Notes under the pieces: model-generated
Database searches by the model: none
The model's input: only the letters and a program-made list of their open reading frames with translations
What the model was told of the DNA's origin: nothing
Shown here: positions 44,444 through 53,215 of the stretch, piece by piece
How the letters are laid out: each line of letters opens with the position of its first letter
Position numbering within the stretch: position 1 is the stretch's first letter
Assembly: GCF_020010925.1 (NCBI RefSeq)
Contig: NZ_JAGJBZ010000002.1
Location: forward strand, 2,604,001 to 2,668,000
Direction: 5' to 3'
Length of the DNA: 64,000 bases
Origin: Streptomyces griseiscabiei
Lineage (GTDB): Bacteria > Actinomycetota > Actinomycetes > Streptomycetales > Streptomycetaceae
Made by a program: the position numbers and the translations under genes

Positions 44444-45449
44444 CTCCACCCTGTCGCGCGCGATCCGCTGGGACACCGTGGTCGGCGCCACCCTGATCGT
44501 CGTCCTCCTGCTCTCCTTCACCACCGTCGACGGGTTCGGCAACGCCCTCAACCTGTCGTTCCTCATCGGCAACACCCTGCCGATCGCGCTGGTCGCCCTC
44601 CCGATGACCCTCCTCGTGGTCTCCGGCGAGATCGACCTGTCCGTCGCCTCCACCGCCGGACTCTCCGGCGCGGTGATGGGCGCCCTGTGGAACCAGGGCA
44701 TGACCATCGAGACGATCATCCCGATCTGTCTGGCCCTCGGCGTGGTCTGCGGACTGATCAACGGTCTGCTGGTCACCAAGCTCGGTCTGTCCTCCCTCGC
44801 CGTCACCATCGGTACGCTCGCCGCCTACCGGGGCATCGCGCAGATCGTGCTCGGCTCCGACGCCGTGACCGACTTCCCCACCCAGTACCTGGACTTCGCG
44901 GCCGGCCGGATCGGCGACAGCTTCGTCCCGCAGGCCTTCATCCCCTTCCTGGTGCTGCTCGTCATCGCCGTGATCGCCCTGCACGCCACCCCGTTCGGGC
45001 GCTCCCTGTTCGCGATCGGCGCCAGCGAGGAGGCCGCGCGCTTCACCGGTATCCGCGTCAAGCGCCAGAAGCTGATCCTCTTCACCGTGACGGGCCTCAT
45101 GGCCTCCCTCACCGGTATCTTCTGGGCGCTGCACTACGCCAGCGCCCGCTACGACAACGCGACCGGCCTCGAACTCTCCGTCATCGCCGCCGTGTTGCTC
45201 GGCGGCATCGACTTCGACGGCGGCAAGGGGACGCTCGGCGGCGCGATCGCCGGTGTGTTCCTGCTCGGCACCCTGCAGAACGTCATGAGCCTCCAGGACG
45301 TCTCCGCCCAGTCGCAGATCGTCGTCACCGGTGTCCTGCTCGTCCTCTCCGTGCTCGGCCCCCGGGTCGCACGCCAGATCTCCGTCGCCAGAGCCGGCCG
45401 CAGAGCGGCCTCGGCGCCGGTTGCCAAGGCGCCCACACCAGCCCCCTGA
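44436..45449 (+). CDS. rhaQ: Rhamnose ABC importer permease 2
   Basis: The 337-residue RbsC-family permease has VVSGEIDLSVASTAGLSGAV, AVTIGTLAAYRGIAQIVLG, GASEEAARFTGIRVKRQKLILFTVTGLMASLTG and AAVLLGGIDFDGGKGTLGGAIAGVFLLG. It overlaps the first permease by 8 bp and clearly differs from it, so they form a heterodimer. A C-terminal Ala/Pro-rich tail follows. Confidence 0.9.
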   Translation: MADSTLSRAIRWDTVVGATLIVVLLLSFTTVDGFGNALNLSFLIGNTLPIALVALPMTLLVVSGEIDLSVASTAGLSGAVMGALWNQGMTIETIIPICLALGVVCGLINGLLVTKLGLSSLAVTIGTLAAYRGIAQIVLGSDAVTDFPTQYLDFAAGRIGDSFVPQAFIPFLVLLVIAVIALHATPFGRSLFAIGASEEAARFTGIRVKRQKLILFTVTGLMASLTGIFWALHYASARYDNATGLELSVIAAVLLGGIDFDGGKGTLGGAIAGVFLLGTLQNVMSLQDVSAQSQIVVTGVLLVLSVLGPRVARQISVARAGRRAASAPVAKAPTPAP

Positions 45450-45517
45450 ACGGCTGGCCCCCCACCGCCGATCCAGTACAGCCCACCGTTCCGTCCCTCC
45501 GTATCAAAGGACCCCTC

Positions 45518-46600
45518 ATGCGCAAGGCAACCCTCCGTCGCTCCTGTGCGGCCCTCGCCGCGGCCACCTCCCTCGCACTCGCCCTGACCGCCTGTGGCGG
45601 CACCACCAAGAGCGACGTCAAGGACGACTCCGCCTCCGCCGCGGCGACCGGCAAGGCCGACCCGAACGCCGAGCTGAAGAAGGGCCTGACCGTCGGCTTC
45701 CTGCCGAAGCAGGTCAACAACCCGTACTTCACCTCCGCCGACAAGGGCGGCGAGGCGGCCCTGAAGGAGCTGGGCTCCAGCTACAAGGAGGTCGGCCCGT
45801 CCAGCGCCACGGACACCTCCGGCCAGGTCAACTACGTCAACACGCTCACCCAGCAGCAGGTCGACGCGATCGCCGTCTCCGCGCAGGACCCGGGCGCCCT
45901 GTGCACCGCGCTCAAGCAGGCCATGAGCAACGACATCAAGGTCGTCACCTACGACTCCGACACCAAGCCGGAGTGCCGCAACGCCTTCGTCTCGCAGGCC
46001 AGCGCCGAGGACCTCGGCCGCACCGAGGTCCAGCTGCTCGCCGAGCAGATCGGCTACAAGGGCGAGATCGCCGTTCTGTCGGCCGCGCAGACCGCGACCA
46101 ACCAGAACACCTGGATCGACTTCATGAAGGACGAGCTGAAGGACCCCAAGTACAAGGACATCAAGCTCGTCAAGGTCGCCTACGGTGACGACGACGCCCA
46201 GAAGTCGTTCCAGCAGACACAGGGCCTGCTGCAGGAGTACCCGAACCTGAAGGGGATCATCTCCCCGACCACGGTCGGCATCAAGGCCGCCGCCCAGTAC
46301 CTGTCGGGCTCCAAGTACAAGGGCAAGGTCAAGCTGACCGGCCTCGGCACCCCCAACGACATGCGCAAGTACGTCAAGGACGGCACCGTCGAGGGCTTCG
46401 AGCTGTGGGACCCGGCGAAGCTCGGCGAGCTGGCCGCCCGTACCTCCGTGGCGCTGGTCTCCGGTCAGATCACCGGCAAGGAGGGCGAGACCTTCACCGC
46501 CGGCGACATGGGTGAGTACACCATCGGCAAGGACGGTGTGATCAGCCTCGGCAAGCCGACCGTGTTCACCAAGGACAACATCGACCAGTTCAACTTCTGA
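45518..46600 (+). CDS. rhaS: Rhamnose-binding lipoprotein
   Basis: The 360-residue protein has a lipoprotein signal ending LALALTAC (Cys about residue 28) and a class I sugar-binding fold: LTVGFLPKQVNNPYFTSADKGGE, NTLTQQQVDAIAVSAQDPGAL, VVTYDSD and GYKGEIAVLSAAQTATNQNTW. It lies on the membrane surface and feeds L-rhamnose to the permeases. AAAGGA lies six bases before the ATG. The mutarotase gene follows 17 bp later. Confidence 0.92.
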   Translation: MRKATLRRSCAALAAATSLALALTACGGTTKSDVKDDSASAAATGKADPNAELKKGLTVGFLPKQVNNPYFTSADKGGEAALKELGSSYKEVGPSSATDTSGQVNYVNTLTQQQVDAIAVSAQDPGALCTALKQAMSNDIKVVTYDSDTKPECRNAFVSQASAEDLGRTEVQLLAEQIGYKGEIAVLSAAQTATNQNTWIDFMKDELKDPKYKDIKLVKVAYGDDDAQKSFQQTQGLLQEYPNLKGIISPTTVGIKAAAQYLSGSKYKGKVKLTGLGTPNDMRKYVKDGTVEGFELWDPAKLGELAARTSVALVSGQITGKEGETFTAGDMGEYTIGKDGVISLGKPTVFTKDNIDQFNF

Positions 46601-46617
46601 GCGACTTAGGGGTGTTG

Positions 46618-46938
46618 ATGAAGCGCGTGTGCTTTCTGCTGAAGGTCAGGGCGGACCGCCTCGACGAGTACCGCGAGCGGCACGCCGCCGTGTGGCCCGA
46701 GATGCTTCAGGCGCTCTCGGCCACCGGCTGGCACAACTACTCGCTCTTCCTGCGCGAGGACGGCCTCCTGGTCGGCTACGTGGAGACCGAGGACTTCGAA
46801 GCCGCCCTGGCCGGTATGGAGGCCACCGACGTCAACGCCCGCTGGCAGACGGAGATGGCGCCGTTCTTCGAATCGCTGGACGGCGCCCGCCCCGACGAGG
46901 CCATGAAACCCCTCACCGAGGTCTTCCACCTGGCCTGA
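46618..46938 (+). CDS. rhaM: L-rhamnose mutarotase
   Basis: The 106-residue protein matches RhaM (about 104 residues): KRVCFLLKVRADRLDEYRERHAAVWPEMLQAL with the conserved His and Trp, GWHNYSLFLREDGLLVGYVE and a C-terminal EVFHL. It speeds interconversion of rhamnose anomers so the isomerase receives its preferred form. GTG and TTG lie just upstream in frame, but the ATG with AGGGG six bases away gives the canonical N-terminus. Confidence 0.92.
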   Translation: MKRVCFLLKVRADRLDEYRERHAAVWPEMLQALSATGWHNYSLFLREDGLLVGYVETEDFEAALAGMEATDVNARWQTEMAPFFESLDGARPDEAMKPLTEVFHLA

Positions 46939-47017
46939 CCCGTAGCTCCGCCCGACCCCCCACGTCGCAGCACCCTCCCCTCCCCCTCCCCACCTCGCTC
47001 GACAACGGAGTCCCGAG

Positions 47018-48442
47018 ATGAAGAGACGTACGCTGCTCGGCGCCGCACTCGCCGGTGCCGTGGCGACCCCCGCCCTCGGCGCCACGGCCGCCCGCGCCGC
47101 CGACCCCGGCCCGTCCGTCACCCAGACCGGCAACACCCTGCTGGACAGCCAGGCCATCTTCTTCGTGTCCTACGACGGCCTGGTCAACAACAACGCGTTC
47201 CAGAAGAACGCCCTGCTGACCTACAAGGGCTACCAGTACGCCGTCTGGTACACCGCCGACCGCAACGCCGTCGTCGGCCGCCGGGTCCTCGGCTCCGGCA
47301 CCTGGTCCACCGTCAAGGTCGGCCACACCCTGCGCTACAACGACTCCCACAACGTCATCTCCATGGGCGTCTCCAGGACCGACGGCCGCCTCCACCTCAA
47401 CATGGACTCGCACAGCGACGGCTTCACCTATGTCAAGTCGGTCGCCGGGCTCATGGACAACCCGGGCGGGCTCAGCTGGGTCGCGAGCCGTTTCGGTGCC
47501 CCGCAGTCCACCCTCGACGGACTCGCCCTCACCTCGCAGTTCACCTACCCGCAGTTCGTCTCGACGCCCGACGGCAAGCTCCAGTTGAGCTACCGCGCCG
47601 GTATCTCCGGCAACGGCCGCAACGCCCTCGCCGAGTACGACGGCACCTCCTGGACCAACCTCGGCGAGTGGACGTCCTCCACCGGCACGTACACCAGCGA
47701 GCACGGCTCCTCGACGGCCCGCAACATGTACCTGCACGGCATCGACTACGACCGCAACGGCCGCCTGCACGCCCTGTTCACCTGGCGCGAGCAGAACGGC
47801 GCCGTGATGTGCAACGGCGGCGGCATCACCAACCACGACACCGGCTACGTCTACTCCGACGACCGGGGCCGTACCTGGCGCAACAACGCGGGCACCGTCG
47901 TCGGCACCACCGGCGGTTCCGACAAGGTCTCCGTCACCGACGCGGGCCTGGTGGTGGACGCGCTCAACCCGGACCACTCCCTGATGAACCAGGAGAGCCA
48001 GTGGACCGACTCCGCCGGCCGGCCGCACGCCATCATCAGCTACGTCCCCGGCCGCTTCGGCCAGTGCACCACCAACTACGTCGCCAACCGCACGGCCAAC
48101 GGCCGCGCCTTCCTCGTCCGCAAGAGCGCCTCCGGCCCCTGGACGAAGACCGAGATACCGGTGCCGCTCAACTCCAGCCAGCGCACCAAACTGGTCATGG
48201 ACAAGTACAACAACGCCTACGCGATCTTCCCGTTCGGCCGGATCGCCGGCGCCTCGGCGGCCTCCGGGCACACCGACTGGACGATCCTGTTCGACGGCTC
48301 CGGGCTCAACGCCTTCGGCGAGGTCGTCTTCGACGAGAGCCGTATCGCCCAGGACAATGTGCTGTCCGTGATGTACCAGGTGAAGTCCAGCGGTACGACC
48401 CCCTCGGCGCTCCGCGTCATCGACTTCGCCCTGCCCGCCTGA
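47018..48442 (+). CDS. Secreted BNR/beta-propeller protein, candidate rhamnoside-cleaving enzyme
   Basis: The 474-residue protein starts with a Tat signal (MKRRTLLGAALAGAVATPA, mature from about residue 31). The rest is a repetitive beta-rich sequence with BNR/Asp-box-like units (YVYSDDRGRTWRNNAG) and conserved NDSHNVISMGV, GRLHLNMDSHSDGF and HGIDYDRNGRLHALFTW. These resemble the seven-bladed propellers of BNR-4 proteins, a fold shared by GH145/PL42 enzymes that act on L-rhamnose-glucuronate linkages and by ulvan lyases. It sits between rhaM and the LacI gene in the rhamnose operon. It probably releases rhamnose outside the cell; the reaction (hydrolase or lyase) is inferred. Confidence 0.6.
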   Translation: MKRRTLLGAALAGAVATPALGATAARAADPGPSVTQTGNTLLDSQAIFFVSYDGLVNNNAFQKNALLTYKGYQYAVWYTADRNAVVGRRVLGSGTWSTVKVGHTLRYNDSHNVISMGVSRTDGRLHLNMDSHSDGFTYVKSVAGLMDNPGGLSWVASRFGAPQSTLDGLALTSQFTYPQFVSTPDGKLQLSYRAGISGNGRNALAEYDGTSWTNLGEWTSSTGTYTSEHGSSTARNMYLHGIDYDRNGRLHALFTWREQNGAVMCNGGGITNHDTGYVYSDDRGRTWRNNAGTVVGTTGGSDKVSVTDAGLVVDALNPDHSLMNQESQWTDSAGRPHAIISYVPGRFGQCTTNYVANRTANGRAFLVRKSASGPWTKTEIPVPLNSSQRTKLVMDKYNNAYAIFPFGRIAGASAASGHTDWTILFDGSGLNAFGEVVFDESRIAQDNVLSVMYQVKSSGTTPSALRVIDFALPA

Positions 48443-48555
48443 CTACCGTACGGGCGGCGTGTCCGCGCACCTGACCGGGCCGTTCCCGTGACGGTCCCGA
48501 AGGTAATGTGACCGTAGGCCCGCCGCTCCCGTACCTTCCTGGAGGTCCCTGTCCG

Positions 48556-49581
48556 ATGTCGCAGCCGGTGGGTATCAAGGACGTCGCCGCAGCCGCCGGA
48601 GTCTCCGTCGGCACGGTCTCCAACGTCATCAACCGGCCCGACTCGGTGGCGTCCGGCACCCGCGCCCGGGTGCTGGCCGCCATCGACCGCCTCGGCTACG
48701 TCCGCAGCGAGTCGGCACGCCAGCTGCGGGCCGGGCGGAGCCGCATCATGGGGCTGCTCGTGCTCGACATGGGCAACCCCTTCTTCGTCGACGTCGCGCG
48801 CGGAGCCGAGCGGGCCGCGCGCGACGCCGGACTCGGCGTGATGGTCTGCAACAGCGCGCAGAGCGCGGGCGAGGAGGCCGAGTACCTGTCGCTCTTCGCC
48901 GAACAGCGGGTGCGCGGTGTCCTGCTCACCCCGGCCGACGCCACCGGCCGCAACATCAAGGCGTTCCGCCGCCACGGCATCCCCTTCGTCCTCGTCGACC
49001 GGGTCGCCGAGGGCACCACCGAGTGCTCGGTCTCCGTGGACGACGTCGCCGGCGGCGCGCTCGCCGTACGGCATCTGGTGGACGCGGGCCACCGCTCCAT
49101 CGCGTACGTCAGCGGACCGGCGGGGCTCAACCAGGTCCGCGACCGCCGTACGGGCGCCCTCAACGCCCTGCGGGAGGCCGGGCTCGGCCCCGAGGCCCTG
49201 CGCGAGCTGCCCACCGAACGCCTCGACGTGGCCGCCGGCCGGGACGCGGGCGCCCGCCTCCTCGGCCTCGCCGACCGCCCCACCGCCGTCTTCTGCGCCA
49301 ACGACCTGCTCGCCCTCGGCGTGCTCCAGGCCATGTACGCGGCCGGGGTGAGCGTCCCCGACGACCTCGCCATCGTCGGTTACGACGACATCGAGTTCGC
49401 CGCCGCCGCGGCCGTCCCCCTCACCTCCGTACGGCAGCCCGCCGTCACCATGGGCGCCCTGGCCGCCGAACTCCTCCTGGAGGAGACCGAGGCCGAGACC
49501 GCACCCACGCGGCACGAACACCGCCGCGTGGTCCTCCAGCCCGAGCTGGTGGTGCGCCGCTCCAGCCTCTCGGCGCGCTGA
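48556..49581 (+). CDS. LacI-family regulator of rhamnose use
   Basis: The 341-residue protein has a LacI DNA-binding domain (GIKDVAAAAGVSVGTVSNVINRPDSV, residues about 6-30), hinge SESARQLRAGRS and a sugar-binding core with GLLVLDMGNPFFVDVARGAE and VGYDDIEFAAAAAVPLTSVRQP. GGAGG lies ten bases before the ATG at 48556. It ends the rightward rhamnose cluster, 113 bp after the propeller gene. It probably binds the TGAAA/TTTCA palindromes at 41658-41669 and 41823-41834, with L-rhamnose or a derivative as inducer. Confidence 0.9.
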   Translation: MSQPVGIKDVAAAAGVSVGTVSNVINRPDSVASGTRARVLAAIDRLGYVRSESARQLRAGRSRIMGLLVLDMGNPFFVDVARGAERAARDAGLGVMVCNSAQSAGEEAEYLSLFAEQRVRGVLLTPADATGRNIKAFRRHGIPFVLVDRVAEGTTECSVSVDDVAGGALAVRHLVDAGHRSIAYVSGPAGLNQVRDRRTGALNALREAGLGPEALRELPTERLDVAAGRDAGARLLGLADRPTAVFCANDLLALGVLQAMYAAGVSVPDDLAIVGYDDIEFAAAAAVPLTSVRQPAVTMGALAAELLLEETEAETAPTRHEHRRVVLQPELVVRRSSLSAR

Positions 49582-49594
49582 CCGGCTGTTCAGT

Positions 49595-49615
49595 GGCCGC
49601 GGGGCGCCCGCGGCC
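49595..49615 (+). terminator. Terminator hairpin after the rhamnose regulator gene
   Basis: GGCCGCGGG and CCCGCGGCC form a perfect nine-bp stem with a GCG loop, 13 bases past the LacI stop codon. No T tract follows. It would close the rightward rhamnose transcription unit. Confidence 0.7.
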
Positions 49616-49727
49616 GGCGTACTGATCCCCGGTTCAGCGAGAATTTCTTGATCCACGGGGTCGGCCGGGCGGAAAATGTGTGCTGGACTGGACCACGGCC
49701 TGGAATCCGTCCGCCCAAGGAGCCCTG

Positions 49728-51029
49728 TTGTCCGTCAGCTACCGGCAGCCCGGTGTCGTCCTCACCGACCGTCGTTTCGCCGTCCCCCTCGACCACGACG
49801 ACCCGGCGGGGGAGCGGATCGAGCTGTACGCGCGCGAGGTCGTCGCGAGCGACAAGGCGGACGCCGAACTGCCCTGGCTGGTCTATCTGCAGGGCGGCCC
49901 CGGCTTCGGGGCGAACCGTTTCGTCGGCCGTGAGGCCTGGCTGGAGCGGGCCCTCGCGGAGTACCGCGTCCTGCTCCTGGACCAGCGCGGCACCGGCGCC
50001 TCCACCCCCGCCAACCGCCAGACCCTCCCGCTGCGCGGCGGCCCCGCCGAACAGGCCGACTACCTCGCCCACTTCCGCGCCGACTCCATCGTCCGCGACT
50101 GCGAGGCCATCCGCCCCGGGATCACCGGCGGCGCCCCCTGGGCCGTCCTCGGCCAGAGCTTCGGCGGCTTCTGCGCGGTCGGCTATCTCTCCGAGGCGCC
50201 CGAGGGCCTGAGCCGGGTCGTCATCACCGGCGGACTGCCCTCCCTCGACGCAGGCGCCGACGAGGTCTACCAGGCCGCCTTCCCGCGCATCGAACGCAAG
50301 GTCGCCGCGCACTACGCCCGCTACCCGCAGGACGTCGAGCGGGCCCGGCACATCGCCGAGCACCTGCTCCAGCACGACGTCGTCCTCCCGGGCGGCTACC
50401 GCCTCACCGTCGAGGCGTTCCAGTCCCTCGGCATCCTGCTCGGCCGCGGCGACGGCAGCCACCGGCTGCACTTCCTGCTGGAGGACGCCTTCGTCCGCAC
50501 CCCCGGCGGTCCCGCCCTGGCCGACTCCTTCCAGGAGGAGGTCCAGGGCCTGCTGTCGTACGCGGGCCACCCCCTGTACGCGCTCCTGCACGAGGCCATC
50601 TACGGCCAGGACGCGGGCCCCACCGACTGGGCGGCGGAGCGGGTGCGCGGCCGGTTCCCGCAGTTCGACGCCGCCAAGGCACTCACCGGCGACGGCCCGG
50701 TGCTCTTCACGGGGGAGTCCGTGCACCCCTGGATGTTCGACAGCGACCCCGCCCTGCGCCCGCTCCGCGAGACCGCCGAGGAACTGGCCGGGCGGCGGGG
50801 CTGGACCCCCCTGTACGACCCGGACCGGCTCGCCGCCAACGAGGTGCCGGTCGCCGCCGCGATCTACCACGACGACATGTACGTCGACACGGCCCACTCC
50901 CTGCGCACCGCCCGCGCGATCCGGGGCCTGCGCACCTGGGTCACGGACGAGTTCGAGCACGACGGCGTCCGGGCCGGGGGACCGCGGGTCCTGGACCGGC
51001 TGCTGGCACTGACGCGCGACGACGCGTAA
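49728..51029 (+). CDS. Prolyl aminopeptidase-like alpha/beta hydrolase
   Basis: The 433-residue serine hydrolase of the S33 family has WLVYLQGGPGFGANRF (oxyanion region), VLLLDQRGTGASTP, the nucleophile elbow VLGQSFGGFCAVGYL and a C-terminal catalytic His region (DDMYVD and FEHDGVRAG). It would remove N-terminal proline or similar residues from peptides. The TTG at 49728 was chosen because AAGGAG lies five bases upstream; a GTG at 49680 is in frame without such a site. It is transcribed alone or with the PIG-L gene 39 bp downstream. Confidence 0.85.
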   Translation: MSVSYRQPGVVLTDRRFAVPLDHDDPAGERIELYAREVVASDKADAELPWLVYLQGGPGFGANRFVGREAWLERALAEYRVLLLDQRGTGASTPANRQTLPLRGGPAEQADYLAHFRADSIVRDCEAIRPGITGGAPWAVLGQSFGGFCAVGYLSEAPEGLSRVVITGGLPSLDAGADEVYQAAFPRIERKVAAHYARYPQDVERARHIAEHLLQHDVVLPGGYRLTVEAFQSLGILLGRGDGSHRLHFLLEDAFVRTPGGPALADSFQEEVQGLLSYAGHPLYALLHEAIYGQDAGPTDWAAERVRGRFPQFDAAKALTGDGPVLFTGESVHPWMFDSDPALRPLRETAEELAGRRGWTPLYDPDRLAANEVPVAAAIYHDDMYVDTAHSLRTARAIRGLRTWVTDEFEHDGVRAGGPRVLDRLLALTRDDA

Positions 51030-51068
51030 CGCCGACCGGTTGTCAGTGCCCGGGGCTACTGTGCCGAT

Positions 51069-51821
51069 ATGACCGACCCGCAGCAGGACCAGCCGGACCA
51101 GCTCGAACCCCTGCCCGACGACTGGACGCGCGCCCTCGCCGTCGTGGCCCACCCGGACGACCTCGAATACGGCTGCTCGGCGGCGATCGCCGCCTGGACC
51201 GACGCCGGCCGCGAGGTCGCCTATGTCCTGGCCACCCGGGGTGAGGCCGGCATCGACACCCTGGAGCCCGCGCGCTGCGGCCCGCTGCGCGAGCGGGAGC
51301 AGCGGGCGAGCGCGGCCGTGGTGGGGGTGTCGGTGGTCGAGTTCCTCGACCACCGGGACGGCGTCGTCGAGTACGGGCCCGCCCTGCGCCGGGACATCGC
51401 CGCCGCCGTCCGCCGGCACCGCCCCGAGCTGATCGTCACCCTCAACCACCGCGACACCTGGGGCGGGGTCGCCTGGAACACCCCCGACCATGTGGCGGTG
51501 GGCCGCGCCACCCTGGACGCCGCCGGGGACGCGGGGAACCGCTGGATCTTCCCCGAACTCGTCGAACAGGGCCTGGAGCCCTGGGACGGCGTCCGCTGGG
51601 TCGCCGTCGCCGGTTCCTCCAGCCCCACCCACGCCGTCGACGCCACGGCGGGCCTGGACCGCGCGGTCGCCTCCCTCCTGGAACACCGCACCTACCTGGA
51701 GGTCCTGACCAAGGAGGACCCGGAGACATACGCCCGCGACTTCCTCACCGGCTTCGCCCGGAGCACGGGGGAGCGGTTCGGCGGCAGACCGGCCGTGGCC
51801 TTCGAGGTGTTCCCCCGGTGA
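51069..51821 (+). CDS. PIG-L/LmbE-family N-acetyl deacetylase
   Basis: The 250-residue zinc enzyme has the signature [19 protein letters not shown] (Asp-Asp-x-Glu), TRGEAGID and a late His motif [22 protein letters not shown]. The family removes N-acetyl groups from sugars such as GlcNAc-inositol or GlcNAc-peptidyl intermediates. No ribosome-binding site is seen; TACTGT six bases before the ATG may be the -10 of a leaderless promoter. Its stop overlaps the following acetyltransferase gene by four bases, suggesting the two act on one pathway. Substrate unknown. Confidence 0.87.
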   Translation: MTDPQQDQPDQLEPLPDDWTRALAVVAHPDDLEYGCSAAIAAWTDAGREVAYVLATRGEAGIDTLEPARCGPLREREQRASAAVVGVSVVEFLDHRDGVVEYGPALRRDIAAAVRRHRPELIVTLNHRDTWGGVAWNTPDHVAVGRATLDAAGDAGNRWIFPELVEQGLEPWDGVRWVAVAGSSSPTHAVDATAGLDRAVASLLEHRTYLEVLTKEDPETYARDFLTGFARSTGERFGGRPAVAFEVFPR

Positions 51822-52348
51822 CGGGCGACGGGAGCGCCGGGCCCGGGGTGCGGCTGGAGCCCTGGTCCGAGGACGACCTCGGGCTCCTGCGGCGCGGCAA
51901 CAGCCCCCGGATGACCGAGCACCTGGGCGGCCCGGAGACCGAGGAGGAACTGCTCGCCCGGCACCGCCGCTATCTCGCCGTGGCGCCCGGGCGGATGTAC
52001 CGGGTCGTGCTGGCCGGCTCCGGTGAGGCGGTCGGCTCGATCGGCTACTGGGAGCACGAGTGGCGGGGCGAGACCGTCTGGGAGACCGGATGGGGGATCC
52101 TGCCCGAGTTCCAGGGCCGGGGCCTCGCCGTACGGGCCGCCCGGGCGGTCGTCGAGGCGGCGCGGCAGGCACGGACGCACCGCTCTGTGCACGCGCTGCC
52201 GCGGGTGGCGAACACCGCGTCGAACGCGGTGTGCCGCGGGGCCGGGTTCACCCTGTTCGGCGAGGTCTCCGTGGAGTACCCGAAGGGGCACTGGAACATG
52301 TCGAACGACTGGCGGCTGGAGCTGGAGCTGGAGCCGGGGCGGGACTGA
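51818..52348 (+). CDS. GNAT-family N-acetyltransferase
   Basis: The 176-residue protein has the GNAT core: [59 protein letters not shown], where the GxGxA-type loop binds acetyl-CoA, and [25 protein letters not shown] near the end, as in RimJ/RimL relatives. The GTG start overlaps the deacetylase stop (GTGA). Substrate unknown; coupling to a deacetylase is notable. Confidence 0.85.
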   Translation: MTGDGSAGPGVRLEPWSEDDLGLLRRGNSPRMTEHLGGPETEEELLARHRRYLAVAPGRMYRVVLAGSGEAVGSIGYWEHEWRGETVWETGWGILPEFQGRGLAVRAARAVVEAARQARTHRSVHALPRVANTASNAVCRGAGFTLFGEVSVEYPKGHWNMSNDWRLELELEPGRD

Positions 52349-52375
52349 GCGCCGGGGCGAGGGGGCCTCGTTAGG

Positions 52376-53215
52376 GTGGACCATGTGGAACAGACTTCCG
52401 AAGATCCCCTCGCCCTGCGTGACCTGCGTGCCGACTGCGGCGACTGCTTCGGTCTGTGCTGTGTCGCCCTGCCCTTCGCCCGCTCGGCGGACTTCGCCGT
52501 GGACAAGCCGGCGGGCAAGGCGTGCGGCAACCTCGGGGACGGCTTCCGGTGCGGCATCCACACCCGGCTGAAGGACGAGGGCTTCAACGGCTGCACGGTC
52601 TACGACTGCTTCGGCGCCGGGCAGAAGGTCTCCCAGGTCACCTTCGGGGGCGAGAGCTGGCGGACGGGCGGCCCCGAGCACGCCCGGCGGATGTTCGACG
52701 TGTTCCCGGTGGTCCGCCAACTCCACGAACTGCTCTGGTACTTGACGGAGTCGCTGACCCTCCCCGTCGCCGGCCCGCTGCGTGGAGACCTCCGCCGCCT
52801 GCGGGACGAGACCGTGGCGCTGACCACGAAGTCCCCCGAGGAACTGCGGGAGCTGGACGTCGCCGCGCACCGGGGCCGCGTCAACGAGCTGCTGCTGAAG
52901 GTGAGCGCGCTGATGCGGGCGGGCGCCGGGCGCAAGCGGAACCGGCGGGGCGCCGACCTCATGGGCGCCCGTCTCAAGGGCGCCGACCTGCGCGCGGCCG
53001 ACCTGCGCGGCGCCTACCTCATCGCCGCCGACCTGACCGGCGCCGATCTGCGCGGGGCGGACCTGATAGGCGCCGACCTCCGCGACACCGACCTCACCGA
53101 CGCGGACCTGACCGGCGCCTTCTTCCTGACCCAGCCCCAGATCGACGCCGCACGCGGCAGCGCCGGCACCCGGTTGCCGGACTCAGTCACCCGCCCCGGC
53201 CACTGGACGGGGTGA
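52376..53215 (+). CDS. Cys-rich domain plus pentapeptide-repeat protein
   Basis: The 279-residue protein starts with a cysteine-rich segment (residues about 20-75: CGDCFGLCC, KACGN, RCGIH, GCTVYDC) that probably binds zinc or an Fe-S cluster. A helical middle follows. From about 188 to 250 there are pentapeptide repeats (ADLMGARLKGADLRAADLRG) that form a right-handed beta-helix, as in gyrase-protecting Qnr-like proteins. The GTG at 52376 was used; a GTG three codons later is equally possible. The gene overlaps the convergent P450 gene by 33 bp. Function unknown. Confidence 0.75.
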   Translation: MDHVEQTSEDPLALRDLRADCGDCFGLCCVALPFARSADFAVDKPAGKACGNLGDGFRCGIHTRLKDEGFNGCTVYDCFGAGQKVSQVTFGGESWRTGGPEHARRMFDVFPVVRQLHELLWYLTESLTLPVAGPLRGDLRRLRDETVALTTKSPEELRELDVAAHRGRVNELLLKVSALMRAGAGRKRNRRGADLMGARLKGADLRAADLRGAYLIAADLTGADLRGADLIGADLRDTDLTDADLTGAFFLTQPQIDAARGSAGTRLPDSVTRPGHWTG

